From the NCBI GenBank assembly GCA_035249985.1, contig DATFFP010000039.1, positions 1 to 64,000 on the forward strand: a DNA stretch of 64,000 nt, written 5' to 3'. This DNA comes from JAICNG01 sp035249985 (GTDB lineage Bacteria > Gemmatimonadota > Gemmatimonadetes > Gemmatimonadales > Gemmatimonadaceae). Under the pieces are notes generated by a model that did not search any database, had not been told where the DNA came from, and saw only the letters and a program-made list of their open reading frames with translations. The translations under genes and the position numbers were made by a program. Positions 1-8,165 of the stretch are shown one piece after another. How positions within the stretch are numbered: position 1 is the first letter of the stretch; each line of letters begins with the position of its first letter.

Positions 1-2
1 TG

Positions 3-65
3 TGGACGCCGTTCTGGACGCCGGATCGGATCGAGCCTCGGATTCGAGCCTATCTCGGAATCTGA
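3..65 (+). CDS. C-terminal tail of an unidentified protein (partial)
   Basis: The first 65 bases read through in frame 3 as WTPFWTPDRIEPRIRAYLGI followed by TGA. The tail looks protein-like and stops just before the first palindromic element, the same arrangement seen at many genes in this window. The rest of the gene lies outside the window, so no function can be given. The other two forward frames run into the repeat or give low-complexity peptides. Confidence 0.35.
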   Translation, partial: WTPFWTPDRIEPRIRAYLGI

Positions 66-69
66 GATA

Positions 70-208
70 GGAGTCAGGAGTCAGGGGTCAGGGATCAGGG
101 AAGGAAAGGGCCGCCGCGCTTCGCGCGTGCGGCCCTCATCAGATGAGCGCGGCAGCGAAGCTGCCGCGCCTTTCCTTCCCTGACCCCTGACCCCTGACCC
201 CTAACTCC
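70..208. repeat. Palindromic heptamer element, family 1 (TCAGGGG), long-loop type
   Basis: The left arm carries tandem TCAGGAG/TCAGGGG heptamers and the right arm carries the same units inverted. The loop holds two further hairpins: one built from GGCCGCCGCGC/GCGCGTGCGGCC and one from GCGCGGCAGC/GCTGCCGCGC, with a CTCATC-GATGAG junction. The whole element recurs in the opposite orientation at 41593-41736. It sits between the end of a partial plus-strand gene and the end of rnd. There is no T-tract after the stem. Confidence 0.9.
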
Positions 209-212
209 CACC

Positions 213-1388
213 TCACCGCTTCATCGCCTCGATGAACTCCCCACCCAGGACTCCGACCTGCCATCGCCGAAGGTCCTTTACGTCCGCCAGGTCCGCGACG
301 GTCTGAGGTTTTCGGCGCACGATCGCCTCGAGGCGATCGCGCGAGCACAAGAAGCCGGGGTCGATCACGAGCCGCTTGGCGACGTCGTCGCGCACGCGCT
401 TGAGCCGCGATACGTTCTCCTCGAAGTCCGAGTCTCGCTCCCACCGCTGGCCGCGCGGGAATTTTGGCAGGTCGGCGTCGCGCACCGCATCGCCCCGCTT
501 GATGGCGTCCAGCAGCTCGCGACCGCGTCGCTCGGCGAGCGCGCGCGGGACGCCCTTGATCTCGAGCAGCTCCGGGACCGTTCGGGGCGCGCGGCGCGCC
601 GCCTCGAGGAGGACCTCGTTCCCCGCGACGCGGAACGTCGCTCGATCCATTTCAGCGGCAACCGAGTCGCGCCACTGGACCAGCTCGCGGAGTCGAGCCA
701 GCTCGCGCCGTGAAAGGTCGCGGGCGCCCTTCACGCGAAAGAACGCTGCGCCAGCCTCCTCCTCCTCCCATCGCAGTCCCTCGAGCCGCTGGAACTCTTC
801 GCGCGCCCATTCCCACCGGCCGGCGCGCTCGAGCGCCTCGCGCATCCGGTCGCGCAGCTCGAGGAGATACATCGTATCCTGCGCCGCATAGTCCAGCATG
901 CCCGGCGTCAACGGCCGCATCGACCAGTCGGCGCGCTGGTGCTTCTTGTCGAGCCGCACGCCGAAGTACTTGTCCAGCAGCGCGGCGAGGCCGAACGCGG
1001 TGAAGCCGAGGAGCTGCGCCGCGATGCGCGTGTCGAAGATGTTGCGCGTGTTCCAGCCGTAGTCCTGGTGCAGGAGACGCAGGTCGTAATCGGCGTCGTG
1101 GAGGACCTTCTCGACGCGCTGATCTTCGAGCAACGCGCCGAGGCGTTCGGGGCGTCCGACGGCCAGTGGATCTACGACGGCGGTGGCGTCGTGCGTCGAC
1201 AGCTGAAGGAGGTAGATGCGATCGACGAACCGGTGAAAGCTCGCGCCTTCGGTATCGATCGCGATTTCACGAACGTTCCCCACCGATTCCAGGAATCGGT
1301 CGAGCTGCTCGGGATGGTCGATCCAGAGTGGCTGATGTGAGCCTGCTCGCTTTGCCGGTGCCTTCTGGCGTGTTGATTCCGGGGCCAT
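213..1388 (-). CDS. rnd: Ribonuclease D
   Basis: This is a 3'-5' exoribonuclease of the DEDD family, which trims tRNA and other RNA 3' ends in the cytoplasm. The DEDDy residues are visible in order: IDTEG near the N-terminus, then HDADYD, then YAAQD. An HRDC-type helical domain follows (about residues 210-290). The ATG at 1388 (MAPESTRQK) is chosen because the open frame upstream has no conserved sequence and overlaps the divergent small gene. At 391 aa it has the normal length for the family. It ends directly at the family 1 palindrome. Confidence 0.92.
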   Translation of the reverse strand: MAPESTRQKAPAKRAGSHQPLWIDHPEQLDRFLESVGNVREIAIDTEGASFHRFVDRIYLLQLSTHDATAVVDPLAVGRPERLGALLEDQRVEKVLHDADYDLRLLHQDYGWNTRNIFDTRIAAQLLGFTAFGLAALLDKYFGVRLDKKHQRADWSMRPLTPGMLDYAAQDTMYLLELRDRMREALERAGRWEWAREEFQRLEGLRWEEEEAGAAFFRVKGARDLSRRELARLRELVQWRDSVAAEMDRATFRVAGNEVLLEAARRAPRTVPELLEIKGVPRALAERRGRELLDAIKRGDAVRDADLPKFPRGQRWERDSDFEENVSRLKRVRDDVAKRLVIDPGFLCSRDRLEAIVRRKPQTVADLADVKDLRRWQVGVLGGEFIEAMKR

Positions 1389-1421
1389 GACCCGCGAAGT
1401 ATCGCCGCGCCGCGTGCGTGA

Positions 1422-1796
1422 GTGAAGGGGCGCGTCTCTTGCGCGGCCACTGGTGTGGAACATGATCATGTGGTGCACGACCAGGCACTCAATCCTCGTA
1501 CGCTGGCGCGGGGGGACGGGGCGATCGTCATCGACGGCGTCCCCGTGGCCCGCTGGCGGGACATCCCGTCGGACGAGCAGCCACACGTGGAGCGGGAGGT
1601 GCGGCGGTGGATGGAACGACTCCAGTCGATAGCGAAGGGAGGCATTCCGCGCGAGGAGCGAATGCGTCGCCAGCGCGACGCGCTGCGCCTCGTGCCGATG
1701 CTCCTCGAGATGCTGCCGGACGCGCCGGAGGAGCCGCACATCGATCTGTCGATTGCCAAGGACATCGTGGCCTACTGGTTCTTCCGCGCGCGATGA
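1422..1796 (+). CDS. Conserved small hypothetical protein
   Basis: This 124-aa soluble protein starts with GTG at 1422, or with an in-frame GTG about 15 codons later. The middle is charged (HVEREVRRWMERL, PREERMRRQRD), then come LVPMLLEML and a C-terminus DIVAYWFFRAR. It has no membrane segment, cysteine motif or known domain that I recognise. It is divergent from rnd with only 33 bp between starts and lies 33 bp upstream of the permease gene. Its codon use matches the neighbours, so it is probably real, but no function can be assigned. Confidence 0.6.
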   Translation: MKGRVSCAATGVEHDHVVHDQALNPRTLARGDGAIVIDGVPVARWRDIPSDEQPHVEREVRRWMERLQSIAKGGIPREERMRRQRDALRLVPMLLEMLPDAPEEPHIDLSIAKDIVAYWFFRAR

Positions 1797-1829
1797 GGCG
1801 CGGCGTCACCCTTCCCTGAGCGACTCGAG

Positions 1830-3131
1830 ATGACCCCGAAGATTGAAGAAGGTCTCACACCGGAGCGGCGACGACGCGTTCCCGGCTGGCAGAGCCGCGA
1901 CATCCTGCGTACCGGCGTGCTCCTCGCCGGACTCTGGGTTTTTCTGAAGCTCGTGTGGTTCGCCCATCCACTGATCCTCACCGTCTTTCTCGGCGTGCTG
2001 TTTGGGCTCGCCGTCGAGGGAGGGGTCGATCGTCTTCAGCGCTTCCGCATCCCACGCGGGGTAGGGGCGGCACTCATCGTCGCCGGGTTCTTCGCGCTCC
2101 TCGTCGGTCTGGGGATGTGGATGGCGCCAACGCTGCGCGAGCAGGCGCGCGAGCTCCGTACGAGGCTGCCGCAGGCGATCGACAAGGTCGAGGAATGGTT
2201 CAACGAACGGCGCGAGGGCATGTTCGGGCTGATCCTCGGAGGCAGCGAGGTCGCGCAGACTCCGGCGGCGCCGGCCGGCCAAACGACCGCTGCGCGCCCG
2301 GACACCGTGGTCATCGTGGTCGACACGAACGCGGTGCTGCGGCCGGCGCAGCAAGCTCAGCCCGAGCCGGCCCGCGGGGAGACGAGCGCCGTGGCGGCGG
2401 CGCAGCGCCCCGACGGGCCGCTCAGCGATCGACTTGGCAGGCAGGTGAGCGGGGTCGCGAAGTACCTCTTCCCCTTCCTCTCTTCGACGTTCGCGGTCTT
2501 CGCCGGCATTATCCTGATCATCTTTCTCGCCATCTACATCGCCGCCGAGCCCGACGTGTACCACGGCGGCCTGATGCACCTCTTTCCGCATCATGCGCGG
2601 AAGCGAGCGGGCGAAGTGCTGAGCGCGATGGCGACCGTCCTCCGGAAGTGGCTGGTGACCCAGCTCATCGCCATGCTCGTGATCGGAACGATCACGACGG
2701 TCATCCTGCTCCTGCTCGATGTCAAAGCCGCCTTCGCGTTAGGCGCGCTGGCCGGGCTTCTGGAGTTCGTGCCGACCATCGGCCCACTGCTCAGCGCCAT
2801 ACCCGCCGTCGCGATGGGCTTCCTCGACTCCCCCGACAAGGCGCTGGCCGTCGCCATCGCCTACGGCGCGATTCAGTTCCTCGAGAACCACCTGCTGATC
2901 CCCCTCCTCATGAAGGGCGGAGTCAACCTCCCGCCCGCCCTCACCGTCGTCTCCCAGGCGCTCATGGCGCTCCTCTTCGGATTCCTCGGCCTCATGGTGG
3001 CCGTGCCATTGCTCGCGGCGATCATGGTGCCGGTGAAGATGCTCTACGTCGAAGGCGTGGTCGGCGATGATATGGCGGTGCTGCCGGAGGAGGAGGAAGC
3101 GGCCAAGGAGGCTCCGGCCGGCGCCGCGTGA
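1830..3131 (+). CDS. AI-2E family transporter / PerM-like permease
   Basis: This 433-aa inner-membrane protein belongs to the AI-2E/UPF0118 family (Pfam AI-2E_transport). The family includes exporters of small molecules and Na+/H+ antiporters, so the substrate is open. Hydrophobic segments lie near residues 30-90, with a soluble insert of roughly 150 residues rich in Pro, Ala and Gln. A C-terminal bundle follows with the family-typical stretch LLEFVPTIGPLL and a final segment LFGFLGLMVAVPLLA. The stop overlaps the next start (GTGA), indicating translational coupling to the PLP enzyme. Confidence 0.85.
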   Translation: MTPKIEEGLTPERRRRVPGWQSRDILRTGVLLAGLWVFLKLVWFAHPLILTVFLGVLFGLAVEGGVDRLQRFRIPRGVGAALIVAGFFALLVGLGMWMAPTLREQARELRTRLPQAIDKVEEWFNERREGMFGLILGGSEVAQTPAAPAGQTTAARPDTVVIVVDTNAVLRPAQQAQPEPARGETSAVAAAQRPDGPLSDRLGRQVSGVAKYLFPFLSSTFAVFAGIILIIFLAIYIAAEPDVYHGGLMHLFPHHARKRAGEVLSAMATVLRKWLVTQLIAMLVIGTITTVILLLLDVKAAFALGALAGLLEFVPTIGPLLSAIPAVAMGFLDSPDKALAVAIAYGAIQFLENHLLIPLLMKGGVNLPPALTVVSQALMALLFGFLGLMVAVPLLAAIMVPVKMLYVEGVVGDDMAVLPEEEEAAKEAPAGAA

Positions 3132-4114
3132 CGGGAAGTAATCCTCGTCAGGCAATTCCGCTCGTCAGGCGATACCCGGCGCTGGCGAGCATCCCGCGTG
3201 TTCCGCTAGGGGAGTATCCGACGCCCGTGGCGTCGGTACGCGTTCCCGGGCTGGAGGCGCCGCTGTGGATCAAGCGGGACGACCTCGCGTCCACCGTGCT
3301 GGGCGGCAACAAGGTGAGGGCACTGGAGTTTCTGCTCGCCGGTGTGCAGCCGGGTGACGTGCTGCTCACCGGTGGAGGAGAAGGCTCGACGCACGTTCTG
3401 GCGACCGCGGTGCACGCGTCACGCCTGGGCGCGCGCGTGCACGCGGTGCGGTGGCGGCACGAGATGCATGCGGTATCGGAAGACGTCGCCCGCCGCTCGG
3501 TGAGAGAGTGCGCCGTCGTCGAAACGTCCGGGACGCCCCTTGGAGGCATCGGTCGCACGGCGTGGCGGCGCCTGACGCTGCGTGCACGCTGGATTCCATT
3601 CGGCGGCACGTCCGCGCGCGGAATCCTCGGACACGTCAACGCCGCGCTCGAGCTGGCGGACCAGGTGGACGCGGGCGAGCTCCCCATCCCCACGCGGGTG
3701 GTGGTGCCCCTCGGGACCGGTGGAACCGCCGCCGGCCTTGCGTTGGGATTTGCTGCCGCGGGAATGAGAACGGAGGTCGTCGGCGCGCGCGTGGTCCCGC
3801 GCATCGCGACTGGCCGCGCCCGCGTGCTCCTGCGCGCCCGCGCCACTGCTCGCTGGGTTCATCGCACCACGGGAGTCGCTCTGCCCCGCGTGAACGCGAG
3901 CGCGGTGCACGTGGTGCACGACGCATACGCCGGGGCGTACGGGCGCGTCTCGCCGCTGGCATCAGAAGCCGCTGAGGTCATGGAACGCGTAAGCGGGATG
4001 CGACTCGACGCGACGTACAGCGCCAAGGCGTTCGCGGTCGCGCTTCGCATTGCACGCGCCGCCGACGGGGTAACGCTTTTCTGGTCGACCTTCGATGCAC
4101 GATGGCTGCGGTAG
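3128..4114 (+). CDS. PLP-dependent ACC deaminase / D-cysteine desulfhydrase family protein
   Basis: This is a fold-type II pyridoxal-phosphate enzyme related to 1-aminocyclopropane-1-carboxylate deaminase and D-cysteine desulfhydrase (DcyD). The motif LWIKRDDLASTVLGGNKVRALEFLL carries the PLP lysine in GGNKVR. A glycine-rich phosphate-binding loop (PLGTGGTAAGLALG) follows in the second half. It starts with GTG overlapping the upstream stop by four bases. At 328 aa it is the usual length. Which reaction it performs cannot be decided from sequence; desulfhydrase-like activity is a common default. Confidence 0.8.
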   Translation: MTGSNPRQAIPLVRRYPALASIPRVPLGEYPTPVASVRVPGLEAPLWIKRDDLASTVLGGNKVRALEFLLAGVQPGDVLLTGGGEGSTHVLATAVHASRLGARVHAVRWRHEMHAVSEDVARRSVRECAVVETSGTPLGGIGRTAWRRLTLRARWIPFGGTSARGILGHVNAALELADQVDAGELPIPTRVVVPLGTGGTAAGLALGFAAAGMRTEVVGARVVPRIATGRARVLLRARATARWVHRTTGVALPRVNASAVHVVHDAYAGAYGRVSPLASEAAEVMERVSGMRLDATYSAKAFAVALRIARAADGVTLFWSTFDARWLR

Positions 4115-4151
4115 CCTTCCGCGTGGGGAACCGGTCGCTCACTTTGTCGCC

Positions 4152-4937
4152 ATGCAAATCGAGCTAGGGACGCGCGGCGTCTCCTACGATGACGCCGGTG
4201 AGGGCAGCCCGGTGATTTTCGTGCACGGCTTTCCGCACCACCGGAAGCTGTGGGCGCCGCAGCTGCGCGCGCTCTCGGGACAGTACCGGGCGATCGCCCT
4301 CGACCTTCCCGGCTTTGGGGAGAGCGACATGCCCGAGCGATTCGCGATCGAGACGTGGGCTGACGGGCTCGCCCGGTTTCTCGATGCGATCGAGATCCAG
4401 CGGGCGGTCATCGCCGGGCTGTCGATGGGCGGGTACATCACGCTCGCGTTCTGGCGTCTGCATCGCGATCGCGTGACCGCGCTCGTGCTGGCCGACACGC
4501 GCGCGGGCGCGGATACCGAGGAAGGCAAGCAGAAACGCCGCGAGACGATCGAGCTCGCCAGGCGCGAGGGCCCGACCGCGGTCGCGCGCGCGATGCTGCC
4601 CGGCATGGTCGGGAAATCGACGCGGGAGCGAGAGCCATCGGTCGTGGCCACCATGCGAGCGATGCTCGAGAGCGCCAGCGTGGACAGCATCGTCGGGGCG
4701 TCGGAGGCGATGATGAACCGCCCCGACGCCACCGCGTCCCTCGCGACGATCGACGTTCCCACGCTGATCATCGTGGGCGAAGAGGATGTGCTGACGCCGC
4801 CGAAGGAATCGCGGGCGATGCATGCCGCGATCGCGGACAGCCGGCTGGAGATCATTCCCGGCGCCGGCCACGTGAGCAACGTCGAGCGACCGGCTGCGTT
4901 CAATCAGGTGCTGAGCGAGTTTCTCGCCGGAGTCTAG
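4152..4937 (+). CDS. Alpha/beta-hydrolase fold protein
   Basis: This 261-aa protein has the full alpha/beta-hydrolase pattern: oxyanion loop HGFPHHRKLW near residue 22, nucleophile elbow GLSMGGY with Ser91, an acid in the EEDVLTPP segment, and the catalytic His in PGAGHVSNVE. It has no signal peptide, so it is cytoplasmic. The start MQIELGTRG at 4152 is preferred over the upstream Met, which lies in the previous gene's end. Its substrate is unknown; 3-oxoadipate enol-lactonase-like and proline iminopeptidase-like hydrolases look similar at this level. Confidence 0.85.
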   Translation: MQIELGTRGVSYDDAGEGSPVIFVHGFPHHRKLWAPQLRALSGQYRAIALDLPGFGESDMPERFAIETWADGLARFLDAIEIQRAVIAGLSMGGYITLAFWRLHRDRVTALVLADTRAGADTEEGKQKRRETIELARREGPTAVARAMLPGMVGKSTREREPSVVATMRAMLESASVDSIVGASEAMMNRPDATASLATIDVPTLIIVGEEDVLTPPKESRAMHAAIADSRLEIIPGAGHVSNVERPAAFNQVLSEFLAGV

Positions 4938-4985
4938 GCTCGCGCACCGAGCGCATTCGTGATCGTTTGGGGCTGGCTTACGGGC

Positions 4986-5120
4986 GAACGGCAAAGACGT
5001 CAGATGTCAGAATTCAGATGTCAGAATTCAGATAAACCTATGGGAAGCCGGTCAATAGCTGCCTGTAGTCGTCTCTGAATTCTGAGATCTGAATTCTGAC
5101 ATCTGACGTCTTTGCCGTTC
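4986..5120. repeat. Palindromic heptamer element, family 2 (TCAGAAT), with inner hairpin
   Basis: The outer arms are GAACGGCAAAGACGTCAG and its inverse at the right end (TTTGCCGTTC). Inside come tandem TCAGATG/TCAGAAT heptamers and their inverse. The loop has a weak hairpin related to the CTACGGGGAGCC loop of the copies at 11285 and 13975. It lies between the hydrolase and transketolase genes, both on the plus strand. Confidence 0.9.
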
Positions 5121-5152
5121 CCACAAGCGGTCGCATCCCTCCCCCCGCGGCA

Positions 5153-5159
5153 ATATCTT
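5153..5159 (+). promoter_or_regulatory. Possible -10 element for the transketolase operon
   Basis: The sequence TATCTTT lies about 35 bases before the tktN start and resembles TATCTT at the pruA promoter. No clear -35 hexamer can be placed because the family 2 palindrome ends only about 30 bases upstream. This is a weak, pattern-only call. Confidence 0.2.
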
Positions 5160-5192
5160 TCCCGCGTACGCCATCCCTCGCCCCGACTCCGC

Positions 5193-6074
5193 ATGGCCGC
5201 GACCGCATCGCCTCCCATCGAGCAGCTCGAATCCATCGCGCGAACGTTGCGCACTCACGCGCTGCGTGCCATCGCCGCCGCCAACAGCGGTCACCCAGGC
5301 GGATCGTTGTCTGCGGCCGAGATCGTCACCGCGCTGTATTTCGGCGGCGTGTTGCACCACGACCCGACGAATCCGGAATGGCCTGACCGGGATCGCTTCA
5401 TCCTCTCCAAGGGGCACGGCGTGCCGATCCTCTATGCCGCGTTGGCCGAGCGCGGGTACTTCCCGGTCGAGGAAGTGATGACGCTGCGGCAGGTGAATTC
5501 GCGCATGCAGGGGCATCCTGTGCAGGGGATGACGCCGGGCATCGAGGCATCGACCGGATCGCTCGGGCAGGGGCTGTCGATCGGCATCGGGCATGCCATC
5601 GCGGGACGCCTCAATGGCAAGCACTTCCGCACCTACGTGTTGTTGGGCGACGGTGAGTGCCAGGAAGGACAAGTGTGGGAAGCAGCGATGTGCGCCGGCA
5701 ACTACGAGCTCGACACGCTCTGCGCGATCGTCGACTACAATCGCTATCAGCTCGATGGCGCGGTCGAGGACATCCAATCGCTGGAGCCGATGCGGGACAA
5801 GTTCGCTGCCTTCAAGTGGAACGTCCTCGAGACCGATGGGCATGACGTTCAGGCGGTGCTCGAAGCATTGCAGACCGCGCAGGAGCACCGCGGCCGGCCG
5901 ACGTGCATCATTGCGCACACCGTGAAGGGAAAGGGCGTGTCGTTCATGGAGCACAACAACGAGTTCCATGGCAAGGCGCCGACGAGCGAGCAGCTACAGG
6001 TGGCGTTGGCCCAACTACATGGGGGTCAGGAGTCAGGGGTCAGGGGTCAGGGGGTGTCAGGGAATGGGTTTTAG
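5193..6074 (+). CDS. Transketolase, N-terminal (TPP-binding) subunit
   Basis: This is the first half of a split transketolase, which moves two-carbon units between sugar phosphates in the pentose phosphate pathway. Conserved parts are NSGHPGGSLSAAE, FILSKGHG, STGSLGQGLS and the TPP/Mg motif GDGECQEGQVWE near residue 152 ending in DYNRYQLDG. The start MAATASPPIEQLE is chosen because the longer frame enters the upstream palindrome. The last dozen or so residues (GGQESGVRGQGVSGNGF) are encoded by the family 1 element that follows, so the native C-terminus has been altered or extended. Confidence 0.9.
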   Translation: MAATASPPIEQLESIARTLRTHALRAIAAANSGHPGGSLSAAEIVTALYFGGVLHHDPTNPEWPDRDRFILSKGHGVPILYAALAERGYFPVEEVMTLRQVNSRMQGHPVQGMTPGIEASTGSLGQGLSIGIGHAIAGRLNGKHFRTYVLLGDGECQEGQVWEAAMCAGNYELDTLCAIVDYNRYQLDGAVEDIQSLEPMRDKFAAFKWNVLETDGHDVQAVLEALQTAQEHRGRPTCIIAHTVKGKGVSFMEHNNEFHGKAPTSEQLQVALAQLHGGQESGVRGQGVSGNGF

Positions 6075-6155
6075 GAATTGCGCGAGCCGTTATCCTCGAA
6101 CCTTCTCCCTGACACCCTCTGACCCCTGACCCCTGACCCCTGACTCCTGACCCCC
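6021..6155. repeat. Palindromic heptamer element, family 1 (TCAGGGG), short-loop type
   Basis: Tandem TCAGGAG/TCAGGGG units end in GGTGTCAGGGA and are mirrored by TCCCTGACACC and inverted heptamers. The loop (near 6062-6105, core GCGCGAGCCGTTAT) matches, in inverse orientation, the loop of the copy at 54531 (ATGACGGCTCGCGC). It begins inside the coding sequence of the transketolase N-subunit and ends 4 bases before the C-subunit start, so it separates the two halves of one enzyme. Confidence 0.9.
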
Positions 6156-6159
6156 AGTC

Positions 6160-7128
6160 ATGACCACGCTCTCCACCGTGCCATACACTCTCAAGATCGG
6201 TCGCGCCACTCGCGAGGCCTACGGCGACGCGCTGCTCGAGCTCGGCCGCAAAAACCGCGACGTCGTCGCCATCGACGCGGACCTCGCCAAGTCCACCTTC
6301 AGCTGGACGTTCGGCAAGCATTTCCCGGAGCGCTTCTTCAACATCGGCATCCAGGAAGCGAACATGGTGGGGATCGCATCGGGACTCGCATCGAGCGGAA
6401 AGATCCCCTTCATCTCGAGCTTCGCCGCGTTCGCGCTGTGCAAGGGCTTCGATCAGCTGCGCATGGGAGCGGCGTACCCGCATCTCAACGTGAAGGTCGC
6501 GGGGTCGCATGGGGGCATCTCGATCGGTGAAGATGGCGTCTCGCAGCAAAGCGTCGAGGACGTTGCGCTCGCGTGCGCGCTTCCCGGATTCATCGTCTGC
6601 ATTCCCGCCGACGAGGTCTCGATGACGGCCGCGGTGCATGCGGCCGCGGCCCATCAGGGACCGGTGTATCTGCGACTCGGCCGGCCAAAGGCGGCGATCG
6701 TCCACGAGGCACCGCTCGACTTTGCCTTCGGGCGCGCCATTACCGTGCGCGAGGGTGATGCGCTCACCATCGTCGCCAACGGCTTGCTCGTCGCGCAGGC
6801 GCTCGTCGCGGCGGATCAGCTCGCCGACCGCGGCATCCACGCTCGGGTGCTCGACATGCACACGGTGAAGCCGATTGACGCCGAAGCACTCGCCCGGGCG
6901 TCACGGGAGACGGGGGCATTCGTCGTCGCCGAGGAGCATCTCCATTACGGTGGGTTGGGCAGCGTCGTCGCCGCGACGCTCGCGCGCACGGCGCCCGCCC
7001 CCATCGAATTCGTCGATCTCGGCGATCGTTATGCGGAATCGGGCAAGCCGGACGATCTGCTTCGCAAGTATGGCATGACGGCCGATGCCATCATCACTGC
7101 GGCCGAGTCGGTGCTGCACCGGCGATGA
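6160..7128 (+). CDS. Transketolase, C-terminal (pyrimidine-binding) subunit
   Basis: This 322-aa protein carries the pyrimidine-binding and C-terminal domains of transketolase. It has the typical run LAKSTFSWTFGKHFPERFF, then NIGIQEANMVGIASGLA with the catalytic Glu of the TPP site, then SHGGISIGEDGVSQQ, and a Rossmann-like end with EEHLHYGGLGS. It must pair with the N-subunit encoded just upstream. Its stop overlaps the start of the next small gene. Split transketolases of this type are also confused with DXP synthase halves, but the N-subunit motifs favour transketolase. Confidence 0.9.
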   Translation: MTTLSTVPYTLKIGRATREAYGDALLELGRKNRDVVAIDADLAKSTFSWTFGKHFPERFFNIGIQEANMVGIASGLASSGKIPFISSFAAFALCKGFDQLRMGAAYPHLNVKVAGSHGGISIGEDGVSQQSVEDVALACALPGFIVCIPADEVSMTAAVHAAAAHQGPVYLRLGRPKAAIVHEAPLDFAFGRAITVREGDALTIVANGLLVAQALVAADQLADRGIHARVLDMHTVKPIDAEALARASRETGAFVVAEEHLHYGGLGSVVAATLARTAPAPIEFVDLGDRYAESGKPDDLLRKYGMTADAIITAAESVLHRR

Positions 7129-7352
7129 TGCAGGTTCCGCCCGGAGAGTCGATGCTGGCCGGCTCGCGAAGCTGGCCCCTGATATTCTTCGCGGCGTGGA
7201 CGGTCGGCAGCGTGGCCGCGCTGCTCTCGATCTGGCTCGGGCGGCAGCATGCCCGGCGCGTCAAGGTGATCTGGAGCGTCCTGGTGCTCGCCGTCCCCAT
7301 TGTAGGCGCAGTCGCGTGGTTCGTGCTCGGGCACCAGCGCCACAAGCGCTGA
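7125..7352 (+). CDS. Small two-TM membrane protein, PLD nuclease N-terminal-like
   Basis: This 75-aa protein has two hydrophobic segments: PLIFFAAWTVGSVAALLSIW and, after RRVKVIW, VLVLAVPIVGAVAWFVLG. The pattern W-x2-L-x6-P-x2-G-x3-WF is like the PLDc_N module found alone in many small membrane proteins. It overlaps the stop of the transketolase C-subunit by four bases. No role is known. The first Met or the Met about nine codons later (MLAGSRSW) could be the true start. Confidence 0.6.
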   Translation: MMQVPPGESMLAGSRSWPLIFFAAWTVGSVAALLSIWLGRQHARRVKVIWSVLVLAVPIVGAVAWFVLGHQRHKR

Positions 7353-7358
7353 GCGGGC

Positions 7359-8078
7359 TCATTCGTCGAGCAGGTACTCACGCAGCTCGTCGAAGCTGCG
7401 CGCGACCATCTCGGCGGCACTCGGCCCGTTGTCGCGAACGACATCGAGCCTGATCGCGCGAAATCCCGCGTCGAGCGCCCCTCGCACGTCGGTGCGCTCG
7501 TTGTCCCCGATGTGAATGATCGTTTCCGGCCGACGTCCGAGCGCCGCGGCACATGCCTCGAACATTTCGCGCCGTGGCTTGGCGTGCCCGATGTCCATCG
7601 AGTAGATGCGCGCGGTGAAGTGGTCGAGCATTCCCTCGCGCACGAGGAGCGCATCCTGCGCCGCGCCCGAGGCGAAGCCGGTGTCGGACAGAATCGCCAT
7701 GGGAAACCGCGTCACGAGTCGTTCGATCGTCTCTTTTGCTCCCGCGAGCAGCGGCGGCGGAAACTCGATCAGGGTTTCGTCGACGGCGCGCACCGCCGCG
7801 GCGACGTGCTCACAGTCGGGGGGACGCGCGACGTTGAGACGGGCCAGCATCCAGCGAATGCGCTCGTTGGCACCATACCCTCGATGCTCCTCGCGCCACC
7901 ACCGGTCCGCCTCGGCGCCCGCGGCCCGATAGAGGGTGTGAAACTCCTCGTCGGAGACATCACACTCGAGGTTGCGGAGCATCCGTCGCAGCGCGGCCTG
8001 CCGTCGCTCGAGTCGCTCGGGGAGATTGCTGCCCTCGAAGAGGGTGTCCCAGTAGTCGAGGGAGAGGGCGAGCTCCAT
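7359..8078 (-). CDS. HAD-superfamily hydrolase
   Basis: This 239-aa cytoplasmic phosphatase-like protein has recognisable HAD motifs. Motif I is LDYWDTLF (D-x-x-x-T; the second, acid-base Asp of DxDxT is replaced by Trp at +2). Motif II is AILSDTG, the lysine is in IGHAKPRREMFEAC, and motif IV is HIGDNERTDVRGA. A helical cap lies at residues 15-100. The start codon abuts a palindromic element and no Shine-Dalgarno is seen upstream of it. The unusual motif I could change or lower activity. The substrate is unknown. Confidence 0.8.
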   Translation of the reverse strand: MELALSLDYWDTLFEGSNLPERLERRQAALRRMLRNLECDVSDEEFHTLYRAAGAEADRWWREEHRGYGANERIRWMLARLNVARPPDCEHVAAAVRAVDETLIEFPPPLLAGAKETIERLVTRFPMAILSDTGFASGAAQDALLVREGMLDHFTARIYSMDIGHAKPRREMFEACAAALGRRPETIIHIGDNERTDVRGALDAGFRAIRLDVVRDNGPSAAEMVARSFDELREYLLDE

Positions 8079-8080
8079 GG

Positions 8081-8160
8081 GCGCTAAGGCGCTGGAGGCG
8101 CTAAGGGCGCTAAAGGGGGATGCAGTTTAGCGCCTTTAGCGCGTTTACCGCCTTAGCGCC
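8081..8160. repeat. Palindromic element, family 3 (GCGCTAA units)
   Basis: Units of GCGCTAAGG/GCGCTGGAG/GCGCTAAAG in the left arm are mirrored by TTTAGCGCC/TTTAGCGCG/CTTAGCGCC in the right arm. It lies between the ferredoxin stop and the HAD start (both minus) and touches the HAD start codon within two bases. A related 9-bp-unit element sits in the suf operon at 18008. Confidence 0.85.
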
Positions 8161-8165
8161 TGTGG

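Noticed and set aside
70..208. Palindrome as a simple rho-independent terminator
   Set aside because: No T-tract follows the stem, the element is far longer than a terminator, and many copies lie inside operons. A secondary terminator role remains possible.
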